Below are positions 19,868 to 30,237 of a DNA stretch of 64,000 bases, piece by piece; within the stretch, counting starts at the first letter, position 1, and every line of letters begins with the position of its first letter. Location: contig NZ_CP061288.1 in assembly GCF_018687355.1 (NCBI RefSeq), positions 62,001-126,000 of the forward strand, given 5' to 3'. The position numbers were made by a program, and so were the translations under genes. A model generated the notes under the pieces. The model did not search any database and was not told where the DNA came from. It saw only the letters and a list, made by a program, of their open reading frames with translations. The stretch is from Polynucleobacter sp. VK25 (lineage in GTDB: Bacteria; Pseudomonadota; Gammaproteobacteria; Burkholderiales; Burkholderiaceae).

Positions 19868-22204
19868 ATGGCCTTACCTCCAAAAGACAAGCCGCCGCTG
19901 AACCAGCGTCCCATTCGTCCATCCGATAGACGTCCTCGGCAAACACGAGTTGAGCCTGGCTTGCCACGTAAGAATTCAAGCAATCCACTAGTAAAGGCTT
20001 TGTTGATCATTGGCGTAGTTTTCGCCTTAATGATTACCTTGCTGATGGGTTATGCCTTCTTGGTTGCTAAGCCGAACCTTCCCAAGATTTCTGCTTTAAC
20101 AGATTACAACCCTAAAACGCCCCTGCGTATTTATACGGCTGACAAAGTCTTAATCGGAGAGTTTGGCGAAGAGCGTCGCAAAGTCATTCCGTTAAATGAA
20201 ATTCCGCAAAGTATGCGTAATGCCGTTTTAGCGATTGAGGATGATCGCTTCTATTCTCATGGTGGCGTGGACTATGTGGGCATATTGCGGGCAGCAGCAA
20301 CCAATTTGCGTGGACATCTTTCGCAAGGTGCATCGACCATCACCATGCAGGTGGCGCGTAATTTTTTCCTTAGTAACGAAAAAACGTTCAGCCGAAAAAT
20401 CTATGAAGTACTGCTTGCTTGGGAAATTGAGTCGCAGCTAACTAAAGACAAGATTCTAGAAATCTATATGAACCAGATTTTCTTAGGACAGCGGGCCTAT
20501 GGATTTTCTAGTGCGGCACAGATCTATTTTGGTAAAGAGTTGAAAGACATCACGATTGCTGAGTCAGCAATGCTTGCTGGTCTACCGAAGGCACCATCAG
20601 CCTATAACCCAGTTAGCAATTTCCGTCGTGCCAAGATTCGCCAAGAGTACATTCTTCAACGTATGCGCGATCTGGGTTACATCACGCCAGAGGAATATCA
20701 AAAGGCGATGATTGAGGAATTGCATATTCGCGGTCTTGGTAACGAATTTGCAGTGCGCGCTGACTTCCCAGCTGAGATGGTTCGTCAACTGCTCTTTACT
20801 CAGTATGGTGAGGCAATTTATTCGCAGGGAATCGATGTTTACACAACGATTCTGAAGGCAGATCAAGATGCGGCTTATAAGGCGGTGCGTAAAGGAATTT
20901 TTGAATACGACTTACGACACGCCTATCGCGGTCCAGAGGGTTTTATCGATCTTCCAGAAGACACTGTGAAGCGTCAACGCGCAATTGACGAGGCCCTGCT
21001 CGCTTATCCACAGTTAGATGACTTGCAATCTGGTGTTGTGCTCGATGTGAAGCCAAAGGAAATGCAGGTCATGATAGCCACGGGCGATACCATCGTTATC
21101 AAAGGCGAAGGCATGAAGTTGGCATCGGCATCTATTACCGACAGTACCCAACCTAAAAAACGCTTGCGCCCTGGTGCTGTAGTTCGACTCCTGTCAGATG
21201 GAGGGGTTTGGAAGCTGGCCCAATTGCCACAAGTAGAAGCTGCCTTTGTTTCCATGAATGCAGAGACGGGCGCGATCCTTTCCTTGGTAGGCGGCTTTGA
21301 TTTCCGTCGCAATCAATTCAACCACGTTACGCAAGCCTTGCGTCAACCAGGCTCTTCATTTAAACCATTTATCTACGCAGCTGCGATTGAAAAAGGTTTT
21401 ACGCCCAGCACGATGGTGAACGATGCCCCTTTATCAATAGGCAGCATGGAAACAGGTAGTCAAGCTTGGGAGCCAAAGAATTACGATGGTAAATATGACG
21501 GCATGATGCGCTTGCGCAATGCCTTGGCAAAATCGAAGAACTTAGTTTCCGTTCGTATTATTCGCGCTATCGGCCCTTCGTATGCGCAAGAATATATTCA
21601 GCGTTTTGGCTTTGAGCCAGAAAAGCATCCACCTTATTTAACAATGGCTTTGGGCGCAGGTTCGGTAACACCACTACAAATGGCATCTGCTTATAGCGTA
21701 TTTGCCAACGGTGGTTATCGCGTAGACCCGTTCTTAATTGACAAGATGGTGGACTCCAAAGGAGTCGTGATGTTTGAAGCAAAACCAACTCGTGCAGGTG
21801 ATGATGCGCCTCGCGTGCTGGATGCCCGAACTGCATTTGTCATGGATAGTATGTTGCAAGAGGTAACGAAGACCGGTACTGCAGCTTCAGCGCGCGGTAA
21901 GTTGGGTCGCACTGATATTGCTGGCAAGACGGGCACTACCAATGACTCCCATGATGCCTGGTTTGCTGGTTACAACCCTAAGGTAGTGGCCATTGCCTGG
22001 ATTGGTTTTGATAAGCCGGCAAGCTTGGGTGACCGTGAAACTGGTGGTGGGCTTGCTTTGCCGATGTGGATTTCTTACATGTCGACCGCATTAAGAGATA
22101 GTCCACAGATCTCACGTGAAGTACCAAGCGGTGTCACTCAAGTTGATGGCGACTGGTTTATTCCGGAATTCTCAAACAATGGTGGTGTACGCGAACTGCA
22201 ATAG
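19868..22204 (+). CDS. mrcA: Penicillin-binding protein 1A (bifunctional transglycosylase/transpeptidase)
   Basis: A 778-residue class A PBP that polymerises and cross-links peptidoglycan. It has a cytoplasmic basic tail (1-43), a membrane span (about 44-66), a GT51 transglycosylase domain with the catalytic glutamate in EDDRFYSHGG and the ASTITMQVARN motif, an OB-like insert typical of PBP1A, and a transpeptidase domain with SSFK (nucleophile Ser496, Lys499), SKN and KTGT at 687-690. An in-frame TAA just upstream rules out an earlier start. It is divergent from the pil/hof-aro operon, the arrangement seen in many proteobacteria. A terminator overlaps its stop codon. Confidence 0.95.
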   Translation: MALPPKDKPPLNQRPIRPSDRRPRQTRVEPGLPRKNSSNPLVKALLIIGVVFALMITLLMGYAFLVAKPNLPKISALTDYNPKTPLRIYTADKVLIGEFGEERRKVIPLNEIPQSMRNAVLAIEDDRFYSHGGVDYVGILRAAATNLRGHLSQGASTITMQVARNFFLSNEKTFSRKIYEVLLAWEIESQLTKDKILEIYMNQIFLGQRAYGFSSAAQIYFGKELKDITIAESAMLAGLPKAPSAYNPVSNFRRAKIRQEYILQRMRDLGYITPEEYQKAMIEELHIRGLGNEFAVRADFPAEMVRQLLFTQYGEAIYSQGIDVYTTILKADQDAAYKAVRKGIFEYDLRHAYRGPEGFIDLPEDTVKRQRAIDEALLAYPQLDDLQSGVVLDVKPKEMQVMIATGDTIVIKGEGMKLASASITDSTQPKKRLRPGAVVRLLSDGGVWKLAQLPQVEAAFVSMNAETGAILSLVGGFDFRRNQFNHVTQALRQPGSSFKPFIYAAAIEKGFTPSTMVNDAPLSIGSMETGSQAWEPKNYDGKYDGMMRLRNALAKSKNLVSVRIIRAIGPSYAQEYIQRFGFEPEKHPPYLTMALGAGSVTPLQMASAYSVFANGGYRVDPFLIDKMVDSKGVVMFEAKPTRAGDDAPRVLDARTAFVMDSMLQEVTKTGTAASARGKLGRTDIAGKTGTTNDSHDAWFAGYNPKVVAIAWIGFDKPASLGDRETGGGLALPMWISYMSTALRDSPQISREVPSGVTQVDGDWFIPEFSNNGGVRELQ

Positions 22205-22213
22205 TTCGTTTTT
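22192..22213 (+). terminator. mrcA terminator overlapping its stop codon
   Basis: The stem is CGAACT / AGTTCG (22192-22197 and 22203-22208), with a 5-base loop, followed directly by five T residues (22209-22213). The loop and 3' arm contain the mrcA TAG. The transposase-like gene begins three bases later, so it is placed behind the terminator and not in the mrcA operon. Confidence 0.8.
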
Positions 22214-22216
22214 AAC

Positions 22217-22921
22217 ATGGCACGGCAAGCGCGTACAGTAATACCAGGCCAAGCAATGCATGTGATGGTCCGTGGGAATAATCGTGAAACGATTTTCTTC
22301 AACGACAATGATCGCCGGACATACCTCGAGTGGTTGCGCGAAGCGGCAAGGCAATTCGGATGTGCTGTGCATGCCTTTGCATTAATGCCAAATCATTTGC
22401 ATCTACTGATGACGCCTCAAAATGAAGATTCGCTTGCTAAGACGATGCAGTCATTAGGACGTCGTTATGCGCAATACTTTAATCAACAACATCATCGCTC
22501 TGGAACAATTTGGGAGGGGCGCTATAGGTCATCCTTAATTGACCCAGACTATTTTTTGCGCTGCCAGCGCTATATAGAACTCAATCCAGTTAGGGCGGGA
22601 TATGAATCCAACCCCCAAAGCTCTACTTGGACTAGTTTTGCAACCCATATTGGGGGTAAAGCCGAGCCTTGGCTTGTTGATCATCAGCATTTTTGGCAGT
22701 TGGGTAATACGCCATTTGAGCGGCAGATGAATTGGGCTAATTTTGTAAAAGAGGGCGCACCCCACTGGGAAGACCGACAAATTACAGAGTCACTCATTCG
22801 TTCCAAGCCCTGGGTAAGTGATATTTATGCGAAAAAGCTGTTTAAAGATACCCCGGAGTTGACGCTTATTCGACATCGTGGCCGACCTAGAAAAATAAAT
22901 ACTTTAAATTCAATAGCTTAG
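22217..22921 (+). CDS. REP-associated tyrosine transposase (RAYT), IS200-like Y1 family
   Basis: A 234-residue HUH-type nuclease. The HUH motif is HLH at 60-62 (MPNHLHLLMTP); the conserved block RYAQYFNQQHHRSGTIWEGR precedes the likely catalytic Tyr119 in RYIELNPVRAG. The carboxy end carries a GRPRK AT-hook-like patch, common in RAYTs. RAYTs are usually single, domesticated genes that act on REP palindromes and are not mobile insertion sequences. No terminal repeats of an IS200 element or tnpB partner are visible; a degenerate inverted repeat at 22968-23028 lies just downstream. The gene is intact. It has no clear Shine-Dalgarno. Confidence 0.88.
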   Translation: MARQARTVIPGQAMHVMVRGNNRETIFFNDNDRRTYLEWLREAARQFGCAVHAFALMPNHLHLLMTPQNEDSLAKTMQSLGRRYAQYFNQQHHRSGTIWEGRYRSSLIDPDYFLRCQRYIELNPVRAGYESNPQSSTWTSFATHIGGKAEPWLVDHQHFWQLGNTPFERQMNWANFVKEGAPHWEDRQITESLIRSKPWVSDIYAKKLFKDTPELTLIRHRGRPRKINTLNSIA

Positions 22922-23115
22922 AGACATCCCCCTTGTTCTGATATTCAAGATAGGCATTGAATATTACGACTCTGTCCCCATATATAGAATTCATATTGGT
23001 GCGACATCTAAATAAATGGGACAGACTCATTTTATTTCTATTGCATCGGTGTGGGTATTCACCTATATTTGATCCTCCAAAAGTAATCAGGCCTTTATGG
23101 CCCATCGGAAATACT
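22922..23115 (+). other. RAYT-gltB intergenic region
   Basis: This 194-base gap holds the inverted repeat at 22968-23028 and must contain the gltB promoter. Although a reading frame in phase with gltB is open from 22957, its 53 codons encode no family-like sequence and run through the repeat, so I treat it as non-coding. No convincing -35/-10 pair stands out. CGGAAA ahead of 23116 serves as the gltB ribosome site. Confidence 0.6.
22968..23028. repeat. Imperfect inverted repeat downstream of RAYT (possible REP/BIME remnant)
   Basis: The left arm GACTCTGTCCCCA (22968-22980) and right arm TGGGACAGACTC (23017-23028) are complementary at 11 of 12 positions once a single extra C is allowed for. 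The arms enclose 36 bases. Palindromes of this TCTGTCCC type next to RAYT genes are the kind of site these enzymes recognise. This assignment is inferred from location and form; a genome-wide count of the motif would decide. Confidence 0.5.
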
Positions 23116-26100
23116 ATGACTACAAAATTAAATTCAGATCTTCGCCCAATCGCTCAAGGTTTATATGACCCAAGAAATGAGCATGACGCTTGCGGCGTAG
23201 GATTCGTGGCACACATCAAAGGCAAGAAATCTCATGAGATCGTTTCTCAGGGTTTGCAGATTCTTGAAAATCTAGACCACCGGGGAGCTGTTGGTGCTGA
23301 TCCGTTAATGGGTGATGGCGCCGGTATCTTGATTCAGATTCCCGATACTTTGTATCGCGAAGAAATGGCGAAGCAAGGCGTGACCTTGCCACCTTTGGGC
23401 GAGTATGGCGTTGGCATGATTTTCTTGCCGAAAGAGCATGCTTCACGTTTAGCTTGTGAACAAGAATTAGAGCGTACTGTGCGCTTAGAAGGTCAAGTTG
23501 TTTTGGGCTGGAGAGATGTTCCGGTAGATGTGAAATTACCGATGTCACCAACAGTGCAAATGACCGAGCCATTTATCCGTCAAATTTTTATTGGTCGCGG
23601 TCGCGACATCATGACAACCGATGCTCTTGAGCGTAAGTTGTATGTGATTCGCAAGACAGCAAGCCATGCCATTCAAGATTTGCACCTCAAGCATGGCAAA
23701 GAATATTTCGTTGCTTCAATGTCAGCGAGAACCATTGTTTATAAGGGTTTGTTGTTAGCTAATCAAGTAGGCGCTTATTACGAAGACTTGCAAGACAAGC
23801 GTACCGTATCGGCACTTGCTTTAGTGCATCAACGTTTTTCTACTAATACTTTCCCCGCTTGGGAATTGGCACATCCGTATCGCATGATTGCGCACAACGG
23901 TGAGATCAACACTGTTAAGGGTAACGTTAACTGGGTTAATGCACGTGAGGGCGCGATTAGCTCCCCAGTGCTTGGTGACGACTTACAAAAACTCTGGCCA
24001 TTAATCTACCCGGGTCAGTCAGACACTGCCTGTTTTGATAACTGCTTAGAGTTATTGGTAATGTCTGGATATCCATTGGCTCAAGCCATGATGATGATGA
24101 TTCCTGAGGCATGGGAACAACACGCATTGATGGATGACAATCGTCGCGCTTTCTATGAATACCATGCAGCAATGATGGAGCCATGGGATGGCCCTGCAGC
24201 AATGGCATTTACAGATGGTCGTCAAATCGGCGCAACCTTGGATCGCAATGGTTTGCGTCCAGCACGTTATTACGTGACTGATGATGATTTAGTCATCATG
24301 GGCTCTGAGGCTGGTGTTTTGCCAATTCCTGAGAGCAAGATCGTTCAAAAATGGCGTCTGCAACCAGGCAAGATGTTCATGATCGACATGGAACAAGGTC
24401 GCATCATTGATGACGTTGAGCTCAAGAACGCCGTTTCCAAGGCTAAGCCATACAAGAGTTGGATTGATGCAGTTCGTGTCAAATTGGATGAAGTTGATGC
24501 CAGCAAGGCAGATCTGATTGACGAGAAAACAACCATTCGTCCAGCGGCTAAATTATTAGATCGCCAGCAGGCATTTGGTTACACGCAGGAAGACATTAAA
24601 TTCTTGATGGCTCCAATGGCCACCAATGGTGAAGAGGCTATTGGTTCAATGGGCAATGACAGCCCATTGGCAGTTCTCTCTAATAAGAACAAGCCACTCT
24701 ATAACTACTTCAAGCAATTATTTGCACAAGTTACCAATCCTCCAATCGATCCGATTCGCGAGAACATGGTGATGTCACTGGTTTCTTTCATTGGGCCTAA
24801 GCCGAACTTGTTAGACACCAACAACATTAACCCCCCAATGCGTTTGGAAGTCAGTCAGCCAATTTTGGATTTTGATGACATCACTAAGATTCGTCATATT
24901 GGCCACTACACCAATGGCAAGTTCCGCTCATATGAGTTAGATATTTGCTACCCAGCTTCATGGGGCAAGGCTGGCATTGAGGCGCGCTTGGCATCTTTAT
25001 GTGCTGAAGCTGCCGATGCGGTGCGTTCTGGTTACAACATTTTGATCGTGAGCGATCGTCAGGTTGACGAGAAGCACGTAGCTATTCCTGCTTTGTTAGC
25101 AACCTCTGCAATTCATCAACATTTAGTGCAAAAAGGTTTGCGCACTAGCGTTGGCTTGGTAGTGGAGACTGGCAGCGCCCGTGAGACCCATCACTTTGCA
25201 CTCCTTGCTGGATATGGTGCTGAAGCCGTTCACCCGTACCTCGCAATGGAAACCTTGGCTGAAATGGCTAAAGGGTTGTCCGGTGATTTGTCTGCAGAAA
25301 AAGCAGTGAAAAACTTTGTGAAAGCAATTGGTAAGGGCTTGCAAAAAGTGATGTCCAAAATGGGTATCTCTACTTACATGTCTTACACCGGCTCACAGAT
25401 TTTTGAAGCGATTGGTTTAAATCACGACATCATTGATCAATACTTCAAAGGCACACCTTCCAATGTTGGTGGTATTGGCGTGTTTGAAGTGGCTGAAGAA
25501 GCATTGCGTATGCATACATCTGCGTTTGGTAATGACCCGGTCTTAACCAATATGCTCGATGCTGGTGGTGAATATGCTTTCCGTATCCGTGGCGAGAACC
25601 ATATGTGGACTCCTGACACGATTGCGAAGTTGCAGCACTCCACACGTATTGGCGCTGAGAAGGGCTACCAGACTTATAAAGAGTACGCCAACATCATTAA
25701 TGATCAAACTAAGCGTCAAATGACTTTGCGTGGTTTGTTTGAATTTAAGATTGATCCGGCTAAGGCGATTCCATTGGATGAAGTAGAGTCTGCCAAAGAA
25801 ATCGTCAAACGTTTTGCAACGGGCGCGATGTCGTTAGGCTCAATTTCTACCGAAGCGCATGCTACCTTAGCAATCGCAATGAACCGTATTGGCGGTAAGT
25901 CCAATACCGGCGAGGGCGGCGAAGATCCAAACCGTTATGTGAATGAGCTCAAAGGCATTCCAATCAAGAAGGGCGAGACTTTAGCCAGCATCTTGGGTGA
26001 CGATGTAGTGGAAGCGAATATTCCTCTGTTGGATGGCGATTCATTACGCTCCAAGATTAAGCAGGTTGCTTCTGGTCGTTTCGGCGTTACTACTGAATAT

Positions 26101-27861
26101 TTGCGTTCTGCTGATCAGATTCAGATCAAGATGGCGCAAGGGGCTAAGCCTGGTGAAGGCGGTCAATTACCCGGTGGCAAAGTTTCTGACTACATCGGTA
26201 AGTTGCGTTTCTCAGTGCCTGGCGTAGGTTTGATTTCTCCTCCTCCGCACCACGATATTTACTCCATTGAAGATATCGCACAGTTGATTCACGACTTGAA
26301 GAACGTTAATCCAAAAGCAGACGTTTCTGTGAAGCTGGTATCTGAAGTAGGTGTTGGTACTGTTGCTGCTGGTGTAGCTAAGGCTAAAGCAGACCACGTT
26401 GTGATCGCTGGTCATGATGGCGGTACTGGCGCATCTCCGCTATCTTCAATCAAGCACGCTGGCTCTCCATGGGAGCTCGGTTTGGCTGAAACGCAGCAAA
26501 CATTAGTTCTCAATGGTTTGCGTAGTCGTATTCGTGTTCAGGCTGATGGCCAAATGAAGACTGGTCGCGACGTAGTGATCGGTGCTTTGTTGGGCGCGGA
26601 CGAGTTCGGTTTTGCGACAGCACCATTGGTGGTTGAAGGTTGCATCATGATGCGTAAGTGTCATTTGAATACCTGCCCAGTGGGCGTGGCAACACAAGAT
26701 CCAGAATTGCGTAAGAAGTTTTCTGGCAAACCAGAGCACGTTGTGAATTTCTTCTTCTTTATTGCTGAAGAAGCGCGTGAAATCATGGCGCAGTTAGGTA
26801 TTCGTAAGTTTGATGACTTAATTGGTCGCGTTGACTTGTTAGATACCCGTAAGGGCATTGAGAACTGGAAGGTGCATGGTTTGGATTTCAGTAAGATTTT
26901 TGCTGAACCACAGGTTGCCGCTGAAGTTCCACGCTATCAAGTGCTGACACAGGACCATGGCTTGGCTAGCGCACTCGACAATATCTTGATCGAGAAGAGC
27001 GAGCCTGCATTAGAGCGTGGTGAGAAGGTTTCCTTCATTGTTCCAGTGAAGAACGTGAACCGTACTGTTGGGGCGATGCTCTCAGGCGAAGTTGCCCAGC
27101 GTTATGGGCATGCGGGTCTGCCGGATGACACCATTCATATTCAATTGAATGGCACTGCTGGTCAAAGCTTCGCAGCCTTCTTGGCGCGCGGCATCACTCT
27201 AGATTTAGTTGGTGACGGCAATGACTATGTTGGCAAAGGCTTATCTGGTGGTCGTGTGATTGTTCGTGCTCCTCACGAGTTCCGTGGTGATACAGCGAAG
27301 AACATCATTGTTGGTAATACCGTTCTCTACGGCGCAATTGCTGGTGAAGCGTTCTTCAATGGCGTGGCTGGCGAGCGTTTTGCTGTGCGTAACTCTGGCG
27401 CTACAACGGTTGTTGAAGGTACTGGCGACCATGGTTGTGAATACATGACTGGTGGCACAGTAGTAGTGCTAGGTGCAACAGGCCGTAACTTTGCTGCGGG
27501 TATGAGCGGTGGTATTGCTTATGTTTACGACGAAGATGGTTTGTTTCATAAGCGCTGCAACACCAGCATGGCGACTTTGGAAAAAGTATTGCCTTCTGCT
27601 GAGCAGATTGCCAAGATGCCGAAGTCTGAATGGCATGCTCCTGTCGATGTTAAAGACGGTGGCGAGCGTTTAACTGACGAGCAAATTTTGAAGGGCTTGA
27701 TTGAGCGTCACTTCCGTCACACTGGCTCTGAGCGCGCTAAAGCACTCTTGGCTGATTGGGACAATGCCCGCGGACGTTTTGTGAAAGTTCTCCCAACTGA
27801 GTACAAACGTGCTCTAGGTGAGTTGTGGGAAAAGGCTCAAAACAAAACAGTTGCGGCATAA
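23116..27861 (+). CDS. gltB: Glutamate synthase (NADPH) large subunit
   Basis: A 1581-residue enzyme that transfers the glutamine amide nitrogen to 2-oxoglutarate. It has a propeptide of about 25 residues ending at the catalytic Cys26 ([12 protein letters not shown]), the class II amidotransferase domain (26-about 430), a central domain, the FMN-binding synthase domain with [10 protein letters not shown] and the 3Fe-4S cysteines in [11 protein letters not shown], and a carboxy beta-helix (GXXGXXXG repeats, e.g. [15 protein letters not shown]). I chose the ATG at 23116 over the open frame from 22957 because the propeptide then has normal length and CGGAAA precedes it. It forms an operon with gltD. 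Confidence 0.97.
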   Translation: MTTKLNSDLRPIAQGLYDPRNEHDACGVGFVAHIKGKKSHEIVSQGLQILENLDHRGAVGADPLMGDGAGILIQIPDTLYREEMAKQGVTLPPLGEYGVGMIFLPKEHASRLACEQELERTVRLEGQVVLGWRDVPVDVKLPMSPTVQMTEPFIRQIFIGRGRDIMTTDALERKLYVIRKTASHAIQDLHLKHGKEYFVASMSARTIVYKGLLLANQVGAYYEDLQDKRTVSALALVHQRFSTNTFPAWELAHPYRMIAHNGEINTVKGNVNWVNAREGAISSPVLGDDLQKLWPLIYPGQSDTACFDNCLELLVMSGYPLAQAMMMMIPEAWEQHALMDDNRRAFYEYHAAMMEPWDGPAAMAFTDGRQIGATLDRNGLRPARYYVTDDDLVIMGSEAGVLPIPESKIVQKWRLQPGKMFMIDMEQGRIIDDVELKNAVSKAKPYKSWIDAVRVKLDEVDASKADLIDEKTTIRPAAKLLDRQQAFGYTQEDIKFLMAPMATNGEEAIGSMGNDSPLAVLSNKNKPLYNYFKQLFAQVTNPPIDPIRENMVMSLVSFIGPKPNLLDTNNINPPMRLEVSQPILDFDDITKIRHIGHYTNGKFRSYELDICYPASWGKAGIEARLASLCAEAADAVRSGYNILIVSDRQVDEKHVAIPALLATSAIHQHLVQKGLRTSVGLVVETGSARETHHFALLAGYGAEAVHPYLAMETLAEMAKGLSGDLSAEKAVKNFVKAIGKGLQKVMSKMGISTYMSYTGSQIFEAIGLNHDIIDQYFKGTPSNVGGIGVFEVAEEALRMHTSAFGNDPVLTNMLDAGGEYAFRIRGENHMWTPDTIAKLQHSTRIGAEKGYQTYKEYANIINDQTKRQMTLRGLFEFKIDPAKAIPLDEVESAKEIVKRFATGAMSLGSISTEAHATLAIAMNRIGGKSNTGEGGEDPNRYVNELKGIPIKKGETLASILGDDVVEANIPLLDGDSLRSKIKQVASGRFGVTTEYLRSADQIQIKMAQGAKPGEGGQLPGGKVSDYIGKLRFSVPGVGLISPPPHHDIYSIEDIAQLIHDLKNVNPKADVSVKLVSEVGVGTVAAGVAKAKADHVVIAGHDGGTGASPLSSIKHAGSPWELGLAETQQTLVLNGLRSRIRVQADGQMKTGRDVVIGALLGADEFGFATAPLVVEGCIMMRKCHLNTCPVGVATQDPELRKKFSGKPEHVVNFFFFIAEEAREIMAQLGIRKFDDLIGRVDLLDTRKGIENWKVHGLDFSKIFAEPQVAAEVPRYQVLTQDHGLASALDNILIEKSEPALERGEKVSFIVPVKNVNRTVGAMLSGEVAQRYGHAGLPDDTIHIQLNGTAGQSFAAFLARGITLDLVGDGNDYVGKGLSGGRVIVRAPHEFRGDTAKNIIVGNTVLYGAIAGEAFFNGVAGERFAVRNSGATTVVEGTGDHGCEYMTGGTVVVLGATGRNFAAGMSGGIAYVYDEDGLFHKRCNTSMATLEKVLPSAEQIAKMPKSEWHAPVDVKDGGERLTDEQILKGLIERHFRHTGSERAKALLADWDNARGRFVKVLPTEYKRALGELWEKAQNKTVAA

Positions 27862-27908
27862 GCCACTTAATCAATAAAGACACTAAGAAAAGATACTAAG
27901 GATTCGAT

Positions 27909-29372
27909 ATGGGTAAGGTCACTGGATTTATGGAGTTTGAGCGTGTCGGTGAGACGTACGAAGCGCCAGTTAAACGCCTCCATCATTACAAAGAGTTTGT
28001 AGCTGCATTAACTGATGAAGAAGCTAAGGTTCAAGGTGCGCGTTGTATGGATTGCGGCATCCCGTTCTGTAATAACGGCTGCCCAGTAAATAACATCATT
28101 CCTGACTTCAACGACTTGGTATTTCAGAATGATTGGAAGAATGCATTAGATGTTTTGCAGTCCACTAATAACTTCCCGGAATTTACTGGCCGTATTTGCC
28201 CAGCCCCATGCGAAGCTGCATGCACTCTGGGAATCAATAGCACTGCGGTGGGTATCAAATCTATTGAGCACGCGATTATTGATAAAGGCTGGGAAAGTGG
28301 TTGGGTTAAACCGCAACCGCCTAAAACCAAGACTGGCAAAAAAGTAGCGGTAGTTGGTGGTGGCCCAGCAGGTATGGCAGCTGCGCAGCAATTAGCGCGC
28401 GTTGGCCATGATGTCACCGTGTTTGAAAAGAATGATCGTGTTGGTGGATTACTGCGTTACGGCATTCCTGATTTCAAAATGGAAAAGTGGTTGATTGATC
28501 GTCGCGTTGAGCAGATGCAAGCTGAAGGCGTCAAATTTGAGACCGGCGTTTTCGTTGGAAAAGAAGCTATGGGTGCTGAAGTAAAAAATTACTCCACCAA
28601 GACAGTTTCTCCTGAGCAGTTGATGAAAGATTTTGATGCAGTAGTGATTACTGGTGGTGCAGAGCAGCCACGTGATTTACCAGTACCGGGACGTGAGTTA
28701 GCAGGCGTGCACTATGCATTGGAATTCTTGATCCCGCAAAACAAAGAAAATGCTGGCGACTTTAAAAATGAGATTCGCGCAACGGATAAGCATGTAGTCG
28801 TTATCGGTGGTGGTGATACAGGCTCTGATTGTGTGGGCACCTCAAATCGTCACGGTGCAACAAAGATCACTCAATTTGAATTGCTCCCACAGCCACCAGA
28901 AGAAGAAAACAAGCCATTGGTATGGCCATATTGGCCAACAAAGTTGCGCACCTCCTCCTCCCATGAAGAGGGTTGCGATCGCGACTGGTCAGTAGGAACT
29001 AAGCGTTTTGAAGGTAAAAACGGCAAAGTTGAGAAATTGATTGGTGTCCGTCTGGAGTGGAAAGACGGCAAGATGGCAGAAGTGCCAAATTCTGAATTTG
29101 AGATCAAGGCAGATTTAGTGCTTTTGGCAATGGGCTTTGTATCTCCAGTTCAGCAAGTCCTCAATGCTTTTGGCGTGGATAAAGATGCGCGCGGCAATGC
29201 TAAAGCCACTGTGGATGGTCAAAATGCCTATCAAACGAACATTCCAAAGGTCTTTGCTGCAGGTGATATGCGCCGCGGACAGTCTTTGGTGGTTTGGGCG
29301 ATTCGTGAAGGTCGTCAATGCGCCCGTTCAGTAGATGAGTATTTAATGGGGTCTTCTGTTTTACCTCGATAA
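27909..29372 (+). CDS. gltD: Glutamate synthase (NADPH) small subunit
   Basis: A 487-residue flavoprotein that takes electrons from NADPH and passes them through two 4Fe-4S clusters to GltB. Cysteines in [13 protein letters not shown] (46, 49, 54, 58) and [11 protein letters not shown] (97, 101, 105) bind the clusters; FAD binds at [14 protein letters not shown] and NADPH at [12 protein letters not shown]. The closing segment with [17 protein letters not shown] is typical. It follows gltB by 47 bases. Confidence 0.97.
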   Translation: MGKVTGFMEFERVGETYEAPVKRLHHYKEFVAALTDEEAKVQGARCMDCGIPFCNNGCPVNNIIPDFNDLVFQNDWKNALDVLQSTNNFPEFTGRICPAPCEAACTLGINSTAVGIKSIEHAIIDKGWESGWVKPQPPKTKTGKKVAVVGGGPAGMAAAQQLARVGHDVTVFEKNDRVGGLLRYGIPDFKMEKWLIDRRVEQMQAEGVKFETGVFVGKEAMGAEVKNYSTKTVSPEQLMKDFDAVVITGGAEQPRDLPVPGRELAGVHYALEFLIPQNKENAGDFKNEIRATDKHVVVIGGGDTGSDCVGTSNRHGATKITQFELLPQPPEEENKPLVWPYWPTKLRTSSSHEEGCDRDWSVGTKRFEGKNGKVEKLIGVRLEWKDGKMAEVPNSEFEIKADLVLLAMGFVSPVQQVLNAFGVDKDARGNAKATVDGQNAYQTNIPKVFAAGDMRRGQSLVVWAIREGRQCARSVDEYLMGSSVLPR

Positions 29373-29382
29373 TATCGAGGAT

Positions 29383-30237
29383 ATGAACAGTGGTCAGCCA
29401 AACTCCTTGGATGTAAGCAAGCAAGCTGCAGGTGAAGTTGTCGTCTCTATTAAAGACGTCAACTTTTCCTATGCTCCAGGTGAAAGGCAAATTTTGTCGG
29501 GACTCAATATGGAGTTTCGACGTGGCCAAGTAGTTGCTGTAATGGGTGGCTCGGGCTGCGGCAAGACCACTATTCTTCGTTTGATAGGCGGTCAATTTAC
29601 CGCGCAGTCAGGACAAGTTTTTTTCGAAGGTCAAGATATCGGCAAAATGAATGGCGATCAATTGATGACCGCTCGTCGTCGTATGGGGATGCTATTTCAG
29701 TTTGGCGCCTTATTTACCGACCTGAGTGTTTTCGAAAACGTTGCTTTTCCATTACGCGAGCATACAGACCTCAGTGAGGAATTATTACGTTCACTAGTAC
29801 TGATGAAACTGAATGCAGTGGGTTTGCGTGGCGCACGCGACTTAATGCCTTCACAAATTTCTGGTGGTATGGCAAGACGTGTTGCACTCGCTAGAGCAAT
29901 TGCTCTAGATCCCCCGCTCATCATGTATGACGAGCCGTTTGCTGGCTTGGATCCTATCTCACTTGGTATTACTGCGCGCTTAATCCGTGATCTGAATAAT
30001 GCCCTGGGAGCCACGAGTTTATTGGTTACTCACGATGTTGAAGAGACCTTCGCGATCGCCGATTATGTCTATTTCATTGCGAATGGTCGCATTGGTGCAG
30101 AAGGCACTCCTGCAGAGTTAAGTCGCTCAACCGATCCTTTTGTCAGACAATTTTTAGATGCTGCTCCAGATGGTCCGGTACCTTTCCACTATCCAGGTGC
30201 AAGTTTGGAAGAGGATTTTGGAGTGAAGACACTATGA
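29383..30237 (+). CDS. mlaF: Phospholipid transport ATP-binding protein MlaF
   Basis: A 284-residue ABC ATPase that powers the Mla phospholipid pathway between the inner and outer membranes. Walker A is GGSGCGKTT at 55-63; the signature is SGGMARRV, Walker B is PPLIMYDEPFAGLD and the switch histidine is in LLVTHDVEE. The carboxy extension past about 260 is typical. Only 10 bases separate it from gltD, and it overlaps mlaE by 4 bases (ATGA). It begins the six-gene mla operon. Confidence 0.94.
   Translation: MNSGQPNSLDVSKQAAGEVVVSIKDVNFSYAPGERQILSGLNMEFRRGQVVAVMGGSGCGKTTILRLIGGQFTAQSGQVFFEGQDIGKMNGDQLMTARRRMGMLFQFGALFTDLSVFENVAFPLREHTDLSEELLRSLVLMKLNAVGLRGARDLMPSQISGGMARRVALARAIALDPPLIMYDEPFAGLDPISLGITARLIRDLNNALGATSLLVTHDVEETFAIADYVYFIANGRIGAEGTPAELSRSTDPFVRQFLDAAPDGPVPFHYPGASLEEDFGVKTL

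Noticed and set aside
22217..22921. Active IS200/IS605 insertion sequence
   Set aside because: No tnpB, no subterminal palindromes flanking both ends and a RAYT-type carboxy end. It fits a domesticated single-copy RAYT better.
22957..23115. In-frame 53-codon extension upstream of gltB
   Set aside because: It has no similarity to the GltB propeptide, runs through the inverted repeat at 22968-23028 and would push the catalytic cysteine far from the amino end. The ATG at 23116 with CGGAAA upstream gives the usual short propeptide.
29200..29595. 131-codon minus-strand frame over the gltD end and mlaF start
   Set aside because: It spans two solid genes on the other strand, has no ribosome site and its translation looks like an antisense shadow.
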